Part shown: piece by piece, positions 51,576-61,025 of the stretch
Position numbering within the stretch: the stretch's first letter is position 1
How the letters are laid out: every line of letters starts with the position of its first letter
Assembly (NCBI RefSeq): GCF_017948455.1
Contig: NZ_JAFFSU010000013.1
Span: 1 to 64,000, forward strand
Direction: 5' to 3'
DNA length: 64,000 bases
DNA from: Streptomyces sp. GESEQ-4
GTDB taxonomy: Bacteria; Actinomycetota; Actinomycetes; Streptomycetales; Streptomycetaceae
Position numbers and translations under genes: made by a program
The notes under the pieces: model-generated
The model's database searches: none
What the model saw: the letters and a program-made list of their open reading frames with translations, nothing else
Told to the model about the DNA's origin: nothing

Positions 51576-52514
51576 GTGAGCAGTGCACCCCCCGCCCCCC
51601 GCGTCATCGCCGTCGTCGGACCCACCGCGGCCGGAAAGTCCGATCTGGGCGTCTTTCTGGCCCAGCGCCTCGGCGGCGAGGTCGTCAACGCCGACTCCAT
51701 GCAGCTCTACCGAGGGATGGACATCGGCACCGCCAAGCTGACGCCCGAGGAACGCTCCGGCGTCCCGCACCACCTCCTGGACATCTGGGACGTGACCATC
51801 ACGGCGTCCGTCGCCGAGTACCAGAGACTCGCGCGAGAACGGATCGACGCGCTGCTCGCCGCCGGACGCTGGCCGATCCTGGTCGGCGGCTCCGGTCTGT
51901 ACGTCCGCGGCGCCGTCGACAACCTGGAGTTCCCCGGCACGGACCCCGACGTCAGGGCCCGCCTGGAGGAGGAGCTCACGCTCCGCGGCTCCGGCGCGCT
52001 GCACGCCCGGCTGGCCGCCGCGGACCCCGAGGCCGCGTACGCGATCCTCCCCAGCAACGGCCGCCGTATCGTCCGGGCCCTCGAGGTGATCGAGATCACC
52101 GGCAGGCCCTTCACCGCCAACCTTCCCGGCCATGACTCGATCTACGACACCGTCCAGATCGGCGTGGACGTGACACGCCCCGAACTCGACGACCGCATCG
52201 CCCGCCGGGTCGACCGGATGTGGGATGCGGGGCTCGTCGACGAGGTGCGCGCCCTTGAGGCACAAGGGTTGCGGGAGGGGCGTACGGCCTCGCGCGCGCT
52301 CGGCTACCAGCAGGTGCTCGCCGCGCTCGCGGGGGAGTACACGGAGGAGGAGGCGCGCGCCGAGACCGTCCGTGCCACCAAGCGCTTCGCGCGCCGTCAG
52401 GATTCATGGTTCAGACGCGATCCACGGGTGCACTGGCTGAGTGGGGCGGCGGCGGATCTCACAGAACTTCCGCACCTCGCGCTGGCCTTGCTCGAACGAC
52501 CGGTTACAGCCTGA
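51576..52514 (+). CDS. miaA: tRNA dimethylallyltransferase MiaA
   Basis: This enzyme attaches dimethylallyl from DMAPP to A37 of tRNAs reading U-starting codons, the substrate of MiaB. Of its 312 residues, the P-loop reads GPTAAGKSD (about 15-23), with NADSMQLYRGMDIGTAK (catalytic Asp, Thr) and the DxTRPELDDRIARRVDRM and RRQDSWFRRD motifs. The GTG start is 6 nt after a GAGACT box (51564-51569) without a ribosome site; a leaderless transcript is likely. Confidence 0.94.
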   Translation: MSSAPPAPRVIAVVGPTAAGKSDLGVFLAQRLGGEVVNADSMQLYRGMDIGTAKLTPEERSGVPHHLLDIWDVTITASVAEYQRLARERIDALLAAGRWPILVGGSGLYVRGAVDNLEFPGTDPDVRARLEEELTLRGSGALHARLAAADPEAAYAILPSNGRRIVRALEVIEITGRPFTANLPGHDSIYDTVQIGVDVTRPELDDRIARRVDRMWDAGLVDEVRALEAQGLREGRTASRALGYQQVLAALAGEYTEEEARAETVRATKRFARRQDSWFRRDPRVHWLSGAAADLTELPHLALALLERPVTA

Positions 52515-52622
52515 TCACGTCATGGCATCGGGACGCTCCGGCCACCATCCCGGCCTCCGGCGCCGTGCCATCATCGAGCTTCGATCGACCAAGTGGAGTC
52601 CGAGTTGGGAGGGCGCGTGGCG

Positions 52623-53120
52623 ATGGAGGCCGGCCCTCGCGACACCGCACAAGACACCGACCCCCTCACCGCCGAGAGCGGTGAGCGGGAGCCGGACAGC
52701 GACGGTCTGAGCCCGGACGGGCTCGACGAGGACAGTGTGACCGACGACGGTCCTGAACCCGACGAGATGCTCGCGGGCGGCCCGGAGGTCGAGGTCGAGC
52801 TGCGGCCGCAGCGCCGACTGCGCATCTGGCAGCTCGCACCCATCGTCGCCCTGGCCGCGGTCGGCTCCTTGATGTTCGGCTTCCCGCTGGCCTTCGACTT
52901 CGGCGACAGCGGCGCCGTGATCGCCATGCTGGGGCTGCTGATCTGCTCCTGCGCGGCCGGCTGGGGCATGATGGCCGCCCGCCGCGTCGGCTACACGTGG
53001 CCCGGCCTGCCCCAGCGCGGCTCGGGCCGCCGCCCGGACTGGCGGGTCGTGATCGCATACGTCGTGGTGGTCGCGGCCGTTGTGGTGCTGGCCGTCTGGC
53101 GAGTGGCCCGGCTGCGCTGA
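52623..53120 (+). CDS. Hypothetical membrane protein with acidic N-terminus
   Basis: The 165-residue protein has an Asp/Glu/Pro-rich N-terminus (1-65) and three hydrophobic helices (about 72-92, 97-118 and 143-162). The ATG at 52623 is placed by GGGAGGG 10 nt upstream; a GTG at 52593 would add 10 residues. It lies between miaA and dapF, on the same strand. No known family is recognised; in related genomes I recall a hypothetical membrane protein at this place. Confidence 0.65.
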   Translation: MEAGPRDTAQDTDPLTAESGEREPDSDGLSPDGLDEDSVTDDGPEPDEMLAGGPEVEVELRPQRRLRIWQLAPIVALAAVGSLMFGFPLAFDFGDSGAVIAMLGLLICSCAAGWGMMAARRVGYTWPGLPQRGSGRRPDWRVVIAYVVVVAAVVVLAVWRVARLR

Positions 53121-53154
53121 GCCCGGTGTCGTACCCACCCCTTACGATCGAGGA

Positions 53155-54024
53155 ATGAGCACGCGGATCGCCTTCCTCAAGGGGCACGGTACGGAGAACG
53201 ACTTCGTGATCGTCCCGGACCCCGAGAACGCCATCGACCTGTCCCCGGCCGACGTCGCCGCCCTGTGCGACCGCCGCGCGGGCATCGGCGGCGACGGGCT
53301 GCTGCATGTCGTACGGTCCGCAGCGCACCCCGAGGCCAAGGACATGGCGGCCGAGGCGGAGTGGTTCATGGACTACCGCAACGGCGACGGCTCGATCGCC
53401 GAGATGTGCGGCAACGGAGTGCGGGTGTTCGCGCACTATCTCCAGCGCGCCGGACATGTCGTCGAAGGTGACCTCGCCGTCGCCACGCGCGGGGGCGTGA
53501 AGAGCGTGCACATCGCGAAGGACGGCGGCGTCACGGTCGGCATGGGCAAGGCGCGTCTGCCCGAAGGGGACGTCACCGTGAGCGTCGGCGAGCGCAGCTG
53601 GCCCGCGCGGAACGTGAACATGGGCAACCCCCACGCGGTCGCCTTCGTGGAGGACCTCGCCCACGCGGGCACCCTGTTCACCCCGCCGCCCTTCAGCCCG
53701 GCGTCCGCCTACCCGGACGGGGTGAACGTCGAGTTCGTGGTCGACCGCGGCCCCGCCCACGTCGCGCTGCGCGTGCACGAGCGCGGCGCCGGCGAGACCC
53801 GCTCGTGCGGCACGGGCGCGTGCGCCGTCGCCGTGGCCGCCGCGCGCAGAGACGGCGCCGACCCCGCGGTCACCGGCACCCCGGCGACGTACACCGTCGA
53901 TGTCCCCGGCGGGACCCTGGTGATCACCGAGCGGCCCGACGGCGAGATCGAGATGACCGGTCCCGCGGTGATCGTGGCCGAGGGAGAGATCGACGCGGAA
54001 TGGCTGGAAAACGCGGTTCGGTGA
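53155..54024 (+). CDS. dapF: Diaminopimelate epimerase DapF
   Basis: DapF converts LL- to meso-diaminopimelate for lysine and peptidoglycan; Streptomyces uses LL-DAP in its wall, so here it serves mainly lysine synthesis. The 289-residue protein has KGHGTENDFVI at the start, the first catalytic Cys in EMCGNGVR (about 84) and the second in SCGTGACAV (about 223). Upstream, GTGTCG and TACGAT (53143-53148) sit at the spacing of the PafBC-type motif, but the GTG part is lost; GAGGA gives a possible ribosome site too. Confidence 0.94.
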   Translation: MSTRIAFLKGHGTENDFVIVPDPENAIDLSPADVAALCDRRAGIGGDGLLHVVRSAAHPEAKDMAAEAEWFMDYRNGDGSIAEMCGNGVRVFAHYLQRAGHVVEGDLAVATRGGVKSVHIAKDGGVTVGMGKARLPEGDVTVSVGERSWPARNVNMGNPHAVAFVEDLAHAGTLFTPPPFSPASAYPDGVNVEFVVDRGPAHVALRVHERGAGETRSCGTGACAVAVAAARRDGADPAVTGTPATYTVDVPGGTLVITERPDGEIEMTGPAVIVAEGEIDAEWLENAVR

Positions 54025-54178
54025 CGGTCCGTAGCACGGCCCTCGACACCGGAAGTCCTGGTTTCACGGGCTCGCGAGGTCCGGAACTGCCGTTGGCCGC
54101 AGGTCACATGGCCGGAAATCGTAAACGTCCAGACCATCGCTCGAATGGGTGATCCGTTTCACGCTCGGCGAGAGGCGG

Positions 54179-54207
54179 TCAATCACGCGTGATGGGCTCG
54201 GTAGCAT
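54179..54207 (+). promoter_or_regulatory. Candidate rshA promoter with palindrome
   Basis: TCAATC (54179-54184) and TAGCAT (54202-54207) have a 17-bp spacing. The perfect 12-bp palindrome ATCACGCGTGAT (54182-54193) starts in the -35 box. Transcription would start about 90 nt before rshA. The -35 match is weak, so an activator may be needed. Confidence 0.4.
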
Positions 54208-54303
54208 CAAGCACCGGCCCGGACGGGGGAACGAAGCCATCCCCTGAGCCGCCGTCCGCCATGGGGCAACCCCGTCCGCCGGTCCACGCAGCCGGAGGTG
54301 CCC

Positions 54304-56424
54304 ATGAGTGCGGAGGCAACGAACCCTGCCGCAGGTCCCGTAGCGCCCACGGGGCCCCGCAGGAGGTCGCTCCCCAGGATCGACCTGCGCCGCCTGGGCC
54401 GCGCCGCGCTGCTCGGCCCCACCGCCCGCGACCGGCTGCCCGACGCCATCGGCCATGTCGTGGAGGCCCACCGCGCGCACTACCCCGACGCCGACATCGA
54501 ACCCCTGCGCCGCGCCTATGTGCTGGCCGAGTCCTCGCACCGCGGGCAGATGCGCAAGAGCGGCGAGCCCTACATCACACACCCGCTCGCCGTCACCCTG
54601 ATCCTCGCCGAACTCGGCGCCGAGACCACGACCTTGACGGCCTCTCTGCTCCACGACACCGTCGAGGACACCGAGGTGACCCTCGATCAGGTCGGTGAGC
54701 AGTTCGGCGCCGAGGTCCGCTATCTCGTCGACGGCGTCACGAAGCTGGAGAAGGTCGACTACGGCGCCGCCGCCGAACCCGAGACCTTCCGCAAGATGCT
54801 CGTCGCCACCGGCAGCGACGTCCGCGTGATGTCGATCAAACTCGCCGACCGGCTGCACAACATGCGCACCCTCGGCGTGATGCGCCCCGAGAAACAGGCA
54901 CGCATCGCCAAGGTGACCCGGGACGTGCTCATCCCGCTCGCCGAACGCCTCGGCGTCCAGGCCCTGAAGACCGAACTGGAAGACCTCGTCTTCGCGATCC
55001 TGCACCCCGAGGAGTACGACCACACACGCAAGTTGATCGCCGACAACGCGGCGCTCCCCGACGACCCGCTCGCCGAGGTCGCCCAAGAGGTGCGCACCGT
55101 CCTGCGCGACGCCGGCATCCAGGCCGAAGTCCTCATCCGGCCCCGGCACTTCGTCTCCTTGCACCGCGTGGCCCGCAAGCGGGGGCGCCTCAGGGGCTGC
55201 GACTTCGGCCGGCTGCTGGTGCTGGTGGGCGAGGACGCGGACTGCTACGGCGTCCTGGGCGAGCTGCACACCTGTATGACGCCCGTCGTCTCGGAGTTCA
55301 AGGACTTCATCGCCGTCCCCAAGTTCAACCTCTACCAGTCGCTGCACACCGCTGTCGCCCGGCAGGACGGCCAGGTCGCCGAAGTCCTCATCCGCACGCA
55401 CCAGATGCACAAGGTCGCCGAGGCCGGCGTCGTCGCGCTCGGCAACCCCTACGCCCCCGCCCCCGAAGACCCGGCCGACGGCGAGCGCGTCGACCCCACC
55501 CGGCCCGGCTGGCTCTCCCGCCTGCTCGACTGGCAGGAGGGCGCTCCCGACCCCGACACCTTCTGGTCCACCCTGCGCGAGGACCTCGCCCAGGACCGCG
55601 AGATCACCGTCTTCCGGCCCGACGGCGGCACGCTCGGCCTGCCCGACGGCGCGACCTGCGTGGACGCCGCGTACGCGCAGTACGGCGAGGACGCGCACGC
55701 CTGCATGGGCGCCCGCGTCAACGGCCGCCTGGCGACGCTGAGCACGGTCCTGCGGGACGGCGACACCGTCCAGCTCCTCATGGGGCAGGACCCGGCCTCC
55801 GAGCCCTCCAGAGAGTGGCTGGAGCACGCGCACACACCGGCGGCCAGGATCGCGATCCAACGGTGGCTCGCGACCCACCCTTCGCAGGCAGAACCCGAAC
55901 CCGAGACCGAGCGCGACCCCGGGACGCCGTCCGCGGCCTCGCGGCCCGCCGCAGACGTCCCCGCCACCCGGCCCGGCGCCGCGAACGCGGTCGTCGACCA
56001 GCCCGGCGCGACCGTACGGCTCGCCGGCTGCTGCACGCCCGTACCGCCCGACGAGGTCACCGGATTCGCGGTCCGCGGGGGAGCGGTGACCGTGCACCGC
56101 GTCGAGTGCGCCGCGGTGGCGCGTATGAAGAGCTCGGGGCGCGCGGAGGTCGGCGTGCGCTGGGGCGAGACCACCGAGTGCCGGGTCACCCTGGTCGCCG
56201 AATCGTTCGGCCGCCCCCATCTCCTGGCCGACCTCACGGAAGCCATCGCCCTGGAGGGCGCGGAAATCGTGTCGGCGACCGTCGAACCCCCGAGCCAGCA
56301 ACGCGTCCGCCACACCTACACCCTCCAACTCCCGGACGCCGCCCACCTTCCCGCCCTCATGCGGGCCATGCGGAACGTGCCAGGGGTGTACGACGTGGGA
56401 CGGGCCCGGACACCGGGAGCGTGA
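54304..56424 (+). CDS. rshA: RelA/SpoT homologue RshA
   Basis: The second long RSH enzyme of Streptomyces has 706 residues. The HD hydrolase domain (about 65-210) has intact HDTVEDTE and the upstream SHRGQMRKSGEPYITHP motif. The synthetase-like domain (about 240-360) keeps YQSLHT and the EVLIRTHQM glutamate, but the segment normally carrying the metal aspartate and arginine (HDLVGIR-like) reads LVLVGEDAD, and G in the NGYQS motif is L. TGS (about 420-480) and C-terminal ACT (about 625-700) domains follow, with a Pro/Glu-rich insert. It probably degrades ppGpp; synthesis is doubtful from sequence. The ATG has GGAGGTG 3-9 nt upstream. Confidence 0.88.
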   Translation: MSAEATNPAAGPVAPTGPRRRSLPRIDLRRLGRAALLGPTARDRLPDAIGHVVEAHRAHYPDADIEPLRRAYVLAESSHRGQMRKSGEPYITHPLAVTLILAELGAETTTLTASLLHDTVEDTEVTLDQVGEQFGAEVRYLVDGVTKLEKVDYGAAAEPETFRKMLVATGSDVRVMSIKLADRLHNMRTLGVMRPEKQARIAKVTRDVLIPLAERLGVQALKTELEDLVFAILHPEEYDHTRKLIADNAALPDDPLAEVAQEVRTVLRDAGIQAEVLIRPRHFVSLHRVARKRGRLRGCDFGRLLVLVGEDADCYGVLGELHTCMTPVVSEFKDFIAVPKFNLYQSLHTAVARQDGQVAEVLIRTHQMHKVAEAGVVALGNPYAPAPEDPADGERVDPTRPGWLSRLLDWQEGAPDPDTFWSTLREDLAQDREITVFRPDGGTLGLPDGATCVDAAYAQYGEDAHACMGARVNGRLATLSTVLRDGDTVQLLMGQDPASEPSREWLEHAHTPAARIAIQRWLATHPSQAEPEPETERDPGTPSAASRPAADVPATRPGAANAVVDQPGATVRLAGCCTPVPPDEVTGFAVRGGAVTVHRVECAAVARMKSSGRAEVGVRWGETTECRVTLVAESFGRPHLLADLTEAIALEGAEIVSATVEPPSQQRVRHTYTLQLPDAAHLPALMRAMRNVPGVYDVGRARTPGA

Positions 56425-56545
56425 GGGGCGGGACGTCGCCCCCACGCGCGCGTGCCGCACCGTACGACCTCCTCCAGGACCCCTTTCGAGTGGGCCGGAC
56501 GCGCGTCGTCGCCGTGCTCCGGGTGAGCCCTGGTAGCCGTGGTCC

Positions 56546-58009
56546 ATGCTGCTCACCCCCCGCACCCCCCGACGGCTGAAGGCGGCCCTGCTCGCCTCTG
56601 CCGTGTCCGTCTGCCTCGTCGCGGCAAGTGCCCCGCCGGCCCCCCTCGGCGTCGGCGACCGCCTCTTCCCGCACCTGGGCAACCCCGGATACGACGTGGC
56701 GTCGTACGACCTCTCGTTCACCTATCCCGGCACCAACAGCAAGCCCCTCCAGGCGGTCACGACGATCAGTGCCTGGACGACCACCGCGCTGGACCGCGTC
56801 AACCTCGACTTCGCGCACAGCGAGGTCAAGTCGGTCGAGGTCAACGGGGAAAAGGCGACCTTCACCAGTACCGAGGAGGACCTGGTCGTCACCCCGGCGA
56901 AACCGCTGCCCGCCGGCGACTGGATGCGGATCACCGTGCGGCATTCCAGCGATCCCCGGCCGGCGGCCGGGGGCCGCGACGGAGGGTGGGTGCGCACCGC
57001 CGACGGGCTCGTCATGGCCAATCAGGCCGACGTCGCCCACCTGGTGTTCCCGTGCAACGACCACCCCTCTGACAAGGCGATGTTCACCTTCCGGGTCACC
57101 GCACCCGACGGCCACACCGCCGTCGCCAACGGGATGCCGGCCGGCGTCGACCGCGCGCGCGGGAAGACGACATGGACGTACCGGACCCGGCACCCCATGG
57201 CCACCGAACTCGCGCAGGTCTCCATCGGCCGTTCCACGGTGCTGCACCGCACCGGGCCGCACGGCATGCCGATCCGGGACGTCGTCCCCACCAAGGACGT
57301 CAAGCTGTTCGAGCCGTGGCTGAAGAAGACCCCTGTTCAGATGAAGTGGATGGAGGGCAAGGTCGGGCCGTACCCCTTCGAGACCTACGGGCTGCTCATC
57401 GCGGAGGCGGACACCGGGTTCGAACTCGAGACGCAGACCCTCTCTCTCTTCGAGAGAGACCTGTTCACCGGGTCCGGCTTCCCCGAGTGGTTCGTCGACT
57501 CGATCATGGTCCATGAGCTGGCCCACCAGTGGTTCGGCAACAGCGTCGGCCCCCGCACCTGGTCCGATCTGTGGCTCAACGAGGGGCACGCCACCTGGTA
57601 CGAGGCCCTGTACGCGGAGGAGAAGGCGAGCAAGAAGCTCCAGACCCGGATGAAGGCCGCGTACCGCTCCTCCGACGGCTGGCGTGCCGCCGGCGGACCA
57701 CCGGCCGCACCCAAGGTGCCCGAGCCCGGCCAGAAGATCGGCATCTTCCGCCCGAACGTCTACGACGGCGCCGCGCTCGTCCTGTACGCGCTGCGCGAGA
57801 CGATCGGCCGCCCGGCCTTCGAGCGCCTGGAGCGGACCTGGGTGCAGCAGCACCGGGACGGCTCGGCGACCACGGCTGAGTTCGTGCGGCTCGCCTCCGA
57901 GGTGTCCGGACGCGACCTCGGCGGGTTCTTCCAGGACTGGCTGTACGGCACGAAGACCCCGCCGATGCCAGGTCACCCGGACTGGAAGTCGGAGGCGCCG
58001 GGCGCCTAG
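56546..58009 (+). CDS. Secreted M1-family zinc aminopeptidase
   Basis: The 487-residue M1 metallopeptidase has a Sec signal (about 1-30), an N-terminal beta domain and a thermolysin-like domain with HELAHQWFGN (zinc ligands His, His; about 322-331) and the third ligand Glu in WLNEGHATW 18 residues later. A helical tail (about 400-480) is shortened relative to the 850-residue PepN, as in the Streptomyces secreted M1 group. It trims peptides outside the cell. The ATG is preceded by a weak site. Confidence 0.88.
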   Translation: MLLTPRTPRRLKAALLASAVSVCLVAASAPPAPLGVGDRLFPHLGNPGYDVASYDLSFTYPGTNSKPLQAVTTISAWTTTALDRVNLDFAHSEVKSVEVNGEKATFTSTEEDLVVTPAKPLPAGDWMRITVRHSSDPRPAAGGRDGGWVRTADGLVMANQADVAHLVFPCNDHPSDKAMFTFRVTAPDGHTAVANGMPAGVDRARGKTTWTYRTRHPMATELAQVSIGRSTVLHRTGPHGMPIRDVVPTKDVKLFEPWLKKTPVQMKWMEGKVGPYPFETYGLLIAEADTGFELETQTLSLFERDLFTGSGFPEWFVDSIMVHELAHQWFGNSVGPRTWSDLWLNEGHATWYEALYAEEKASKKLQTRMKAAYRSSDGWRAAGGPPAAPKVPEPGQKIGIFRPNVYDGAALVLYALRETIGRPAFERLERTWVQQHRDGSATTAEFVRLASEVSGRDLGGFFQDWLYGTKTPPMPGHPDWKSEAPGA

Positions 58010-58063
58010 CGCCTGACCGGCCCTGCCTGACCCGGGGCGCCGACGAATAACTCAGTGACGAGA

Positions 58064-58108
58064 CGCCCCGTACCGTGCGACCATCGTCAGGTCGGCGGGT
58101 ACGGGGCG
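58064..58108 (+). terminator. Hairpin between the peptidase and hflX
   Basis: CGCCCCGTACC (58064-58074) pairs perfectly with 58098-58108 across a 23-nt loop. No T run follows. It could end the peptidase transcript or form a leader structure in front of hflX. Confidence 0.45.
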
Positions 58109-58183
58109 CGGGAATCTCCCGGAGTGCTCGTACGTTGTGTTCAATGACCGCCGAAATGACATTTCCAACGACGTAAGGACCCA

Positions 58184-59677
58184 ATGACCTCCTCTTCTTC
58201 CCCTTCCCAGGACACTGAGCGCCTCGCGCACGCCTATCCCGAAGGTCTTCGGGCCGATGCCCTGATGGAAGAGGACGTCGCCTGGAGCCACGAGATCGAC
58301 GGAGAGCGGGACGGCGACCAGTTCGACCGCTCCGAGCGCGCGGCCCTGCGCCGCGTCGCCGGCCTCTCCACCGAGCTCGAGGACGTCACCGAGGTCGAGT
58401 ACCGACAGCTCCGTCTGGAGCGGGTCGTGCTCGTCGGCGTCTGGACCACGGGCACCGCGCAGGACGCGGACAACTCCCTGGCAGAGCTCGCCGCTCTCGC
58501 CGAGACGGCGGGCGCACTCGTGCTCGACGGTGTGATCCAGCGCCGCGACAAGCCCGACGCGGCCACCTTCATCGGCTCCGGCAAGGCCCTCGAGCTCCGC
58601 GACATCGTCGTTGAGTCCGGCGCGGACACCGTCATCTGCGACGGTGAGCTCAGCCCGGGCCAGCTCATCGCCCTTGAGGACGTCGTCAAGGTCAAGGTCA
58701 TCGACCGTACGGCCCTGATCCTCGACATCTTCGCCCAGCACGCCAAGTCCCGAGAGGGCAAGGCGCAGGTCGCGCTCGCGCAGATGCAGTACATGCTGCC
58801 GAGGCTCCGCGGCTGGGGTCAGTCGCTGTCCCGGCAGATGGGCGGCGGCAAGGGCGGCGGCCTCGCCACCCGTGGCCCCGGTGAGACCAAGATCGAGACG
58901 GACCGGCGCCGGATCCGCGAGAAGATGGCGAAGATGCGCCGGGAGATCGCGGAGATGAAGACCGGCCGCGAGATCCAGCGCCAGGTGCGCCGACGCAACA
59001 AGGTGCCCTCGGTCGCCATCGCGGGCTACACCAACGCCGGCAAGTCCTCGCTGCTCAACCGCCTCACCGGCGCCGGCGTCCTGGTCGAGAACGCCCTGTT
59101 CGCGACCCTGGACCCGACCGTGCGCCGGGCCGAGACGCCGAGCGGCCGGCAGTACACGCTGGCGGACACCGTCGGCTTCGTCCGGCATCTGCCGCACCAC
59201 CTGGTCGAGGCGTTCCGCTCCACCATGGAAGAGGTCGGCCAGTCCGACCTGATCCTGCACGTGGTCGACGGTTCGCACCCGAACCCGGAGGAGCAGCTGG
59301 CCGCCGTACGCGAGGTGGTCAGGGACGTCGGTGCCACGGACATACCCGAGATCGTCGTGATCAACAAGGCCGACGCTGCGGACCCGCTGACGCTCCAGCG
59401 GCTGCTGCGGATCGAGAAGCGCTCCATCGCCGTCTCGGCCCGCACCGGCCGGGGCATCGCCGAGTTGCTGGCGCTGATCGACAACGAGCTGCCGCGGCCA
59501 TCGGTCGAGATCGAGGCGCTTGTGCCGTACACGCACGGCAGGCTGGTCGCCCGCGCCCACACCGAGGGCGAGGTGATCTCCGAGGAGCACACCCCGGAGG
59601 GCACCCTGCTCAAGGCGCGGGTGCACGAGGAACTGGCGGCGGACCTCACGCCCTACGTTCCGGCACCGCTCGCCTGA
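58184..59677 (+). CDS. hflX: Ribosome-associated GTPase HflX
   Basis: HflX splits stalled or hibernating 70S ribosomes after stress. In 497 residues, a Streptomyces-type N-terminal extension (1-75) precedes the HflX nucleotide-binding domain (about 80-270; ATFIGSGKA, ICDGELSPGQ, RLRGWGQSLSRQ, GPGETKIETDRR) and a TrmE-Era-like G domain with G1 GYTNAGKSS (about 283-291), G3 DTVGF and G4 NKAD. The ATG has AAGGA 5-9 nt upstream. Confidence 0.94.
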   Translation: MTSSSSPSQDTERLAHAYPEGLRADALMEEDVAWSHEIDGERDGDQFDRSERAALRRVAGLSTELEDVTEVEYRQLRLERVVLVGVWTTGTAQDADNSLAELAALAETAGALVLDGVIQRRDKPDAATFIGSGKALELRDIVVESGADTVICDGELSPGQLIALEDVVKVKVIDRTALILDIFAQHAKSREGKAQVALAQMQYMLPRLRGWGQSLSRQMGGGKGGGLATRGPGETKIETDRRRIREKMAKMRREIAEMKTGREIQRQVRRRNKVPSVAIAGYTNAGKSSLLNRLTGAGVLVENALFATLDPTVRRAETPSGRQYTLADTVGFVRHLPHHLVEAFRSTMEEVGQSDLILHVVDGSHPNPEEQLAAVREVVRDVGATDIPEIVVINKADAADPLTLQRLLRIEKRSIAVSARTGRGIAELLALIDNELPRPSVEIEALVPYTHGRLVARAHTEGEVISEEHTPEGTLLKARVHEELAADLTPYVPAPLA

Positions 59678-59690
59678 CACCGGTACGAAA

Positions 59691-59730
59691 CGGAAGGCCC
59701 GCCCCTGCTTCTTGCGGGGCGGGCCTTCCG
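59691..59730. terminator. Strong terminator after hflX
   Basis: A perfect 15-bp stem (59691-59705 with 59716-59730) encloses a 10-nt loop, directly after the hflX stop and before the convergent protease gene end (59811). Confidence 0.85.
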
Positions 59731-59810
59731 CGTGCGCGGGCGGCTGCCGGGTCATTGACCGCCGTACGCCTTGCTAACGTCTGTGGTGACCCAGCCGCCG
59801 CCGGCTCACA

Positions 59811-61025
59811 TCACTGGCCGGCGAACTTCTCGCTCACCGAGTCGTACACGCCCTTGGCTTCCTCACCCAGTCGCGGACCCGCCAGCCAGCCGGCGGTCAC
59901 CGGACCGATCGAGGTGTTGGAAACGAGCGTCTCCTCGCCGTCCGCACCCGTGGTGACCCAGCCGCCTCCGGACGAACCGCCGGTCATGGTGCAGCCGATG
60001 CGGTACATCGTCGGGTCGGAGGCGTTGATCGACAGCCGCCCGGGCTTGTCCTGGCACTGGTACAGCGTCTGGCCGTCGAACGGCGCCCCCGCCGGGTAAC
60101 CGGTCGCCGTGATGCTCTCCACCTTCTGCACGGCCGGAGCCTCGAAGTCCACCGGCAGCGCCGAACCGACCGTTTCCTCCAGCGACTTGCCGTCGCCGGT
60201 CTCGGGCGTCACATGGATGACGGCGAAGTCGTACGACGCACCGTCCCCGCCCGTCGCACCGCCCTGCTCGATCCACTGATCCGAGGTCTGCGCCCAGTCG
60301 CCCCACCAGACACCGTAGGGAGCGACCTCCTCCTTGGTGGCGTTCTCCAGATCGGCGGCCGACTTGCCCGAGTCGTTGTACGACGGCACGAACGCGATGT
60401 TGCGGTACCAGCCGCCGCTCTTGCCCGCGTGCACACAGTGGCCCGCCGTCCACACCATGTTGGACTTGCCGGGGTTGGCCGGATCCTGCACGACCGTCGC
60501 CGAGCAGACCATCGTGCCCTCGGGGGAGTCGAAGAACACCTTTCCTGCCGTGGCGGCGTTGTCGTGGTACGCAGGCGGTACGGCCTTGGCATCCACCGGC
60601 TCGGGCGTCGGGTCGGTCACGCCCTGGTCACCGGCGAGGTCGCTGTCGTCGACGCCCTGGTCCGGCTCTTCGGCGTCCCGCATCCGGTCCGGGTTCCACA
60701 GGTCTTCGATGATGGGGTTGACGAAGTCCTCGGCCTCACGCAGCCAGTCGTCCTTGCTCCAGTCCTTCCAGGCGCCGTTCTTCCAGTTGTCCATGTCGAT
60801 CCCGTGCTCTTTGAGCCGGTCCTTGATGTCGTCCGGGATCGTGATCTTGCCGTCGCCCTCGGGGGAGGCCGAGGCCTGGCCGCCCGCATCGGCGTCGCCC
60901 GAGTCGCAGGCGGTGGCGGTGAGAACGAGCGCGGAGGCGAGCGCGGCGGCGGCCAGTACGGGGGAGGTTCTGCGGCGCGCGCTCCCTTCTCGGCGAGCGG
61001 TGAACGAAGGCCTTGTCGATCGCAT
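59811..61025 (-). CDS. Trypsin-like serine protease lipoprotein
   Basis: The 404-residue protein has a lipoprotein signal (LTATACDSG; Cys about 40), a long acidic linker (about 41-160) and a chymotrypsin-like domain. The catalytic triad is visible as TAGHC (His about 216), SYDFAVIHV (Asp) and CTMTGGSSGGGW (Ser about 356). It would be a surface-anchored protease. The ATG at 61025 (MRSTRPSF) has GGGGGAG 7 nt upstream. Confidence 0.86.
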   Translation of the reverse strand: MRSTRPSFTARREGSARRRTSPVLAAAALASALVLTATACDSGDADAGGQASASPEGDGKITIPDDIKDRLKEHGIDMDNWKNGAWKDWSKDDWLREAEDFVNPIIEDLWNPDRMRDAEEPDQGVDDSDLAGDQGVTDPTPEPVDAKAVPPAYHDNAATAGKVFFDSPEGTMVCSATVVQDPANPGKSNMVWTAGHCVHAGKSGGWYRNIAFVPSYNDSGKSAADLENATKEEVAPYGVWWGDWAQTSDQWIEQGGATGGDGASYDFAVIHVTPETGDGKSLEETVGSALPVDFEAPAVQKVESITATGYPAGAPFDGQTLYQCQDKPGRLSINASDPTMYRIGCTMTGGSSGGGWVTTGADGEETLVSNTSIGPVTAGWLAGPRLGEEAKGVYDSVSEKFAGQ

